From: Verrucomicrobia bacterium TMED56
GTDB taxonomy: Bacteria; Verrucomicrobiota; Verrucomicrobiia; Opitutales; Seribacteraceae
Assembly: GCA_002167265.1 (NCBI GenBank)
Contig: NHDJ01000127.1
Span: 2,333-21,348, forward strand
Length of the DNA: 19,016 nucleotides
Reading direction: 5' to 3'
Shown here: one piece after another, positions 14,789 through 19,016 of the stretch
Numbering within the stretch: position 1 is the first letter of the stretch
How the letters are laid out: every line of letters begins with the position of its first letter
Notes under the pieces: model-generated
Seen by the model: the letters and a program-made list of their open reading frames with translations, nothing else
What the model was told of the DNA's origin: nothing
Databases searched by the model: none
Program-made: the position numbers and the translations under genes

Positions 14789-16320
14789 TGAGTGCATCCG
14801 GAATGGTCTATTTAGTTGGAGCTGGGCCTGGCGAGCCCAAACTTTCAACCCTAAGAGCAAAAGAGCTGCTCGAACAATGTGATGTTTTAGTTTATGATAA
14901 CTTAGCTAATCCAGAACTTCGAAAATGGGTGCCTCCGACTTGCATTCAAATTGATGTGGGCAAATCTCCGGGTCGTCATACTTTGGAGCAAAGGGATATT
15001 GAAAAAACCCTAGTTGAACATGCAAGTGAAGGCAAAAAAGTTGTTCGACTAAAAGGAGGAGATCCTTTCGTTTTTGGTCGCTGCGCGGAGGAAATGCTGG
15101 CTTTGGATGTAGCCGGTATTTCCTATGAGATTGTTCCTGGAGTGACTGCGGCGCTGGCCTGTGCAGGATATGCAGGTTTACCGCTTTCACATCGTGAATG
15201 CGGTTCGACAATTTCCTTTCTTACAGGTCATGAAGATTTGAGTAAGGAAGCACTTCGTGTCGACTTTAGTAAATTTGCAAAGGTTGGTGGAACCTTGTGC
15301 ATATATATGGGCATGAGTAAATTGGAAGAGATTATTGGAAAGCTTTTGGAAGGAGGTATGTCACCTGATATTCCTGCTGCCATCGTGAGTAATGGAACGC
15401 TTCCGCACCAAAGAAAAGTGGTTACTAATTTGAGTAACCTGTCTCTGGCGTCTAAGAAAGAATTTTTGCAGGCACCTGCAATTGTATTTGTTGGTAATGC
15501 AATTGGACGAGTCGGGCAAAAAGGAAACTGGTTCGAATCCCGTCCACTTTTTGGGAAAAGATTTGTACTAACTCGTCCGGTAGGTCAGGTCAGTAAACTT
15601 AAATTTAAATTGGAAAATCTTGGGGCTGAGATACTAGAATTACCGCTTATAAAAATTTTACCATCCGAAGATAAGAAACTGATTGCGGAAGTTTTTGCTG
15701 GAATTGCGACTTACGATTGGTCAGTTTTCACAAGTGCTAACGGTGCTCGGGAATTTATGCGTCTATTTTTTCTGGCTTTCGGAGATATTAGAAGTTTTGG
15801 TCCAATGCGAATCGCATGTGTTGGAGAAGGCACGGCAGAAGTTTTTAGAAAATACAATTTAGAAGTCGAACTTATTCCGAACACATCCACAGCTGAAAAT
15901 CTCGCCAAAGACCTTGTGGCTACAGATTCTTTGGACAGTGCCAATGTATTGATTGTAACCGGAAATAGAAACCGTGAAGTTTTAGTCCAGATCCTCCAGG
16001 ACATTGGTCATGCAATTGTGGATACGCTCCCTGTCTACGAGACTGATTTCTCAGATGTAACAGAAATTCCCGATCTTGATCGATTTCGTAAGCAGGGAGC
16101 TGATGCTATTATCTTCACAAGCTCTTCAACGGCTCTCTCTTACATTGAGCAGGAAGAGGATCTAAGCTTGGAAGAAGGTGCCTGTAAGCCGATTTATTGC
16201 AGTTTTGGGCCTGAAACTAGTAAGACTTTAAAGGAAAATGATTTAATTGTTAAATTGGAATGTACAAAACCTAGTATTGATGAGATGGTAATGGTTTTGG
16301 TTGAGCACTTTTCTATGTAA
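14788..16320 (+). CDS. cobA-hemD: Uroporphyrinogen-III C-methyltransferase / uroporphyrinogen-III synthase fusion
   Basis: 510 residues, two enzymes in one chain. Residues ~6-245 are SUMT (CobA), which makes precorrin-2 from uroporphyrinogen III using S-adenosylmethionine. Motifs are VYLVGAGPGEPKLSTLRA (7-24), VVRLKGGDPFVFGRCAEE (85-102), VPGVTAALACAGYAGLPLSHR (116-136), LTGHE and CIYMGM. Residues ~253-508 are HemD, which cyclises hydroxymethylbilane from the adjacent HemC to uroporphyrinogen III. HemD motifs are GKRFVLTRPVGQ near its start, WSVFTSANGAREFM and DAIIFTSSSTALSY. HemD sequences are poorly conserved, so this half rests on these segments plus context. ATG 14788 overlaps the hemC stop; M6 could be an alternative start. 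No siroheme oxidase/ferrochelatase or cobalamin gene lies nearby. Confidence 0.92.
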   Translation: MSASGMVYLVGAGPGEPKLSTLRAKELLEQCDVLVYDNLANPELRKWVPPTCIQIDVGKSPGRHTLEQRDIEKTLVEHASEGKKVVRLKGGDPFVFGRCAEEMLALDVAGISYEIVPGVTAALACAGYAGLPLSHRECGSTISFLTGHEDLSKEALRVDFSKFAKVGGTLCIYMGMSKLEEIIGKLLEGGMSPDIPAAIVSNGTLPHQRKVVTNLSNLSLASKKEFLQAPAIVFVGNAIGRVGQKGNWFESRPLFGKRFVLTRPVGQVSKLKFKLENLGAEILELPLIKILPSEDKKLIAEVFAGIATYDWSVFTSANGAREFMRLFFLAFGDIRSFGPMRIACVGEGTAEVFRKYNLEVELIPNTSTAENLAKDLVATDSLDSANVLIVTGNRNREVLVQILQDIGHAIVDTLPVYETDFSDVTEIPDLDRFRKQGADAIIFTSSSTALSYIEQEEDLSLEEGACKPIYCSFGPETSKTLKENDLIVKLECTKPSIDEMVMVLVEHFSM

Positions 16321-16332
16321 ATACTGAAGAGC

Positions 16333-16983
16333 ATGTCGGTTGAAGTAAAAGTTTGCGGAATAACAAACGGGAAAGATGCTAGGATTGCTCTTACATTGGG
16401 AGCAAAATATTTGGGTTTTATACTTTATTCCAAATCACCCCGCAAAATTAGTTTACAGGATATTAAAGGGATTAAAGATGAATTGGATGATTTAATCTTT
16501 AAATCGGTTGCTGTTGATGTCTGTCCAGATCCATATGATGTCGCCCGGATGAAAGAAGTTGGTTTCCAATATTATCAATTCCATTTTCCGGCCGATTTGG
16601 ACTTGGATGTGATAAAGCAGTGGACTGAAGTCATTCAGCCTGCCAATCTTTGGTTAGCTCCCAAGATTCCACCAGGTATCGATTTTCCGGAGAGTCTACT
16701 GGAATTTGCCGATACATTTCTCATTGATGCATATTCTGATGATAAGTTTGGAGGTACCGGGAAGTCTGCTGATTGGTCTAGCTTTTCTAGGTATCAAAAA
16801 AAATATCCAGATAAAAAATGGATTCTAGCAGGAGGAATGGGACCCGAAAACATAAGCACTGCGGTTACGCAGATAAAGATTGAAACTGTTGATGTGAACA
16901 GTGCTGTCGAATCCGGACCAGGAGTCAAAGACGAATCAAAAATCAAAAAACTTTTTCTTTGCTTGCAAGAGCTTGAAAAATAG
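16333..16983 (+). CDS. trpF: Phosphoribosylanthranilate isomerase, somewhat divergent
   Basis: TIM-barrel enzyme of tryptophan synthesis. It converts N-(5-phosphoribosyl)anthranilate to CdRP by Amadori rearrangement. It has 216 residues, normal length. Catalytic Cys8 lies in VKVCGITNGKDA. Phosphate and acid regions are LGFILYSKSPRKIS (27-40), Asp132 in LIDAYSDDKFGGTGKSADW, LAGGMGPENI (165-174) and VDVNSAVESGPGVKD (186-200). The usual VGVF and VQLHG motifs are replaced by SVAVDV (58-63) and YQFHFPA (81-87), so the loop after strand 3 has diverged. It lies 12 bp after cobA-hemD, presumably in the same transcript. No other trp gene is visible. Confidence 0.92.
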   Translation: MSVEVKVCGITNGKDARIALTLGAKYLGFILYSKSPRKISLQDIKGIKDELDDLIFKSVAVDVCPDPYDVARMKEVGFQYYQFHFPADLDLDVIKQWTEVIQPANLWLAPKIPPGIDFPESLLEFADTFLIDAYSDDKFGGTGKSADWSSFSRYQKKYPDKKWILAGGMGPENISTAVTQIKIETVDVNSAVESGPGVKDESKIKKLFLCLQELEK

Positions 16984-17051
16984 ATGCTTTCTTGTACTAA
17001 TAATATTGTTTTCTTCTAATTTTTACCATGTTACCAAAACCCTAAATTTAA

Positions 17052-19016
<1,965 letters not shown>

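Overview
This 19 kb window reads as an ordinary bacterial chromosome segment: about 40% GC by eye, densely packed, with no mobile element, CRISPR array or rRNA. It appears to come from an aerobic, heterotrophic, Gram-negative-type bacterium. Evidence is a caa3-type cytochrome oxidase with SCO/CtaG/DUF420 assembly factors, lipoprotein signals, a GTP-dependent PEP carboxykinase and a bifunctional catalase-peroxidase. Clear Shine-Dalgarno sequences are rare and several starts are GTG. The gene set and the cobA-hemD fusion suggest the Planctomycetota-Verrucomicrobiota side of the tree, perhaps a marine Verrucomicrobiota. That placement is an inference from memory and cannot be proven from the window alone.

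Layout. (1) 1-819 (+): 3' part of GTP-PEP carboxykinase, whose stop codon overlaps that of the next, convergent gene. (2) 816-7417 (-): a six-gene oxidase operon transcribed in the order ctaB, ctaC (subunit II plus cytochrome c), ctaD (I), ctaE (III), ctaF (IV), ctaG. (3) 7418-7600: shared intergenic region with two perfect dyads. (4) 7601-10063 (+): SCO-type copper chaperone lipoprotein, a membrane-anchored protein with two His-rich HLHP repeats, and a DUF420/CtaM-like membrane protein. Together with (2) this forms one divergent oxidase structural and assembly locus. (5) 10070-11340 (-): thyA-folA, deoxythymidylate and folate metabolism. (6) 11411-12169 (+): unrecognised basic secreted protein. 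(7) 12224-16983 (+): tRNA-Val(UAC), ilvN, ilvC, hemC, cobA-hemD fusion, trpF. These are branched-chain amino acid, tetrapyrrole and tryptophan genes in one direction with short gaps. (8) 17061-19016 (+): katG, open at the window edge.

How the genes fit together. CtaB supplies heme O (the heme A precursor) to the oxidase. SCO, CtaG and DUF420, and probably the HLHP protein, serve copper-centre and oxidase maturation. HemC and HemD make uroporphyrinogen III, the precursor of the hemes used by the oxidase and KatG; the fused CobA diverts it to siroheme or corrinoids.

The most unusual feature is a set of additions on the periplasmic face of the oxidase system. Subunit IV carries a C-terminal domain resembling a CBM5/12 chitin-binding module. 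Subunit II has an insertion of roughly 45 residues in its CuA domain. The DUF420 protein has a textbook EF-hand calcium loop in a predicted periplasmic loop. An unfamiliar two-repeat histidine protein lies between SCO and DUF420. No intergenic gap exceeds 300 bp.
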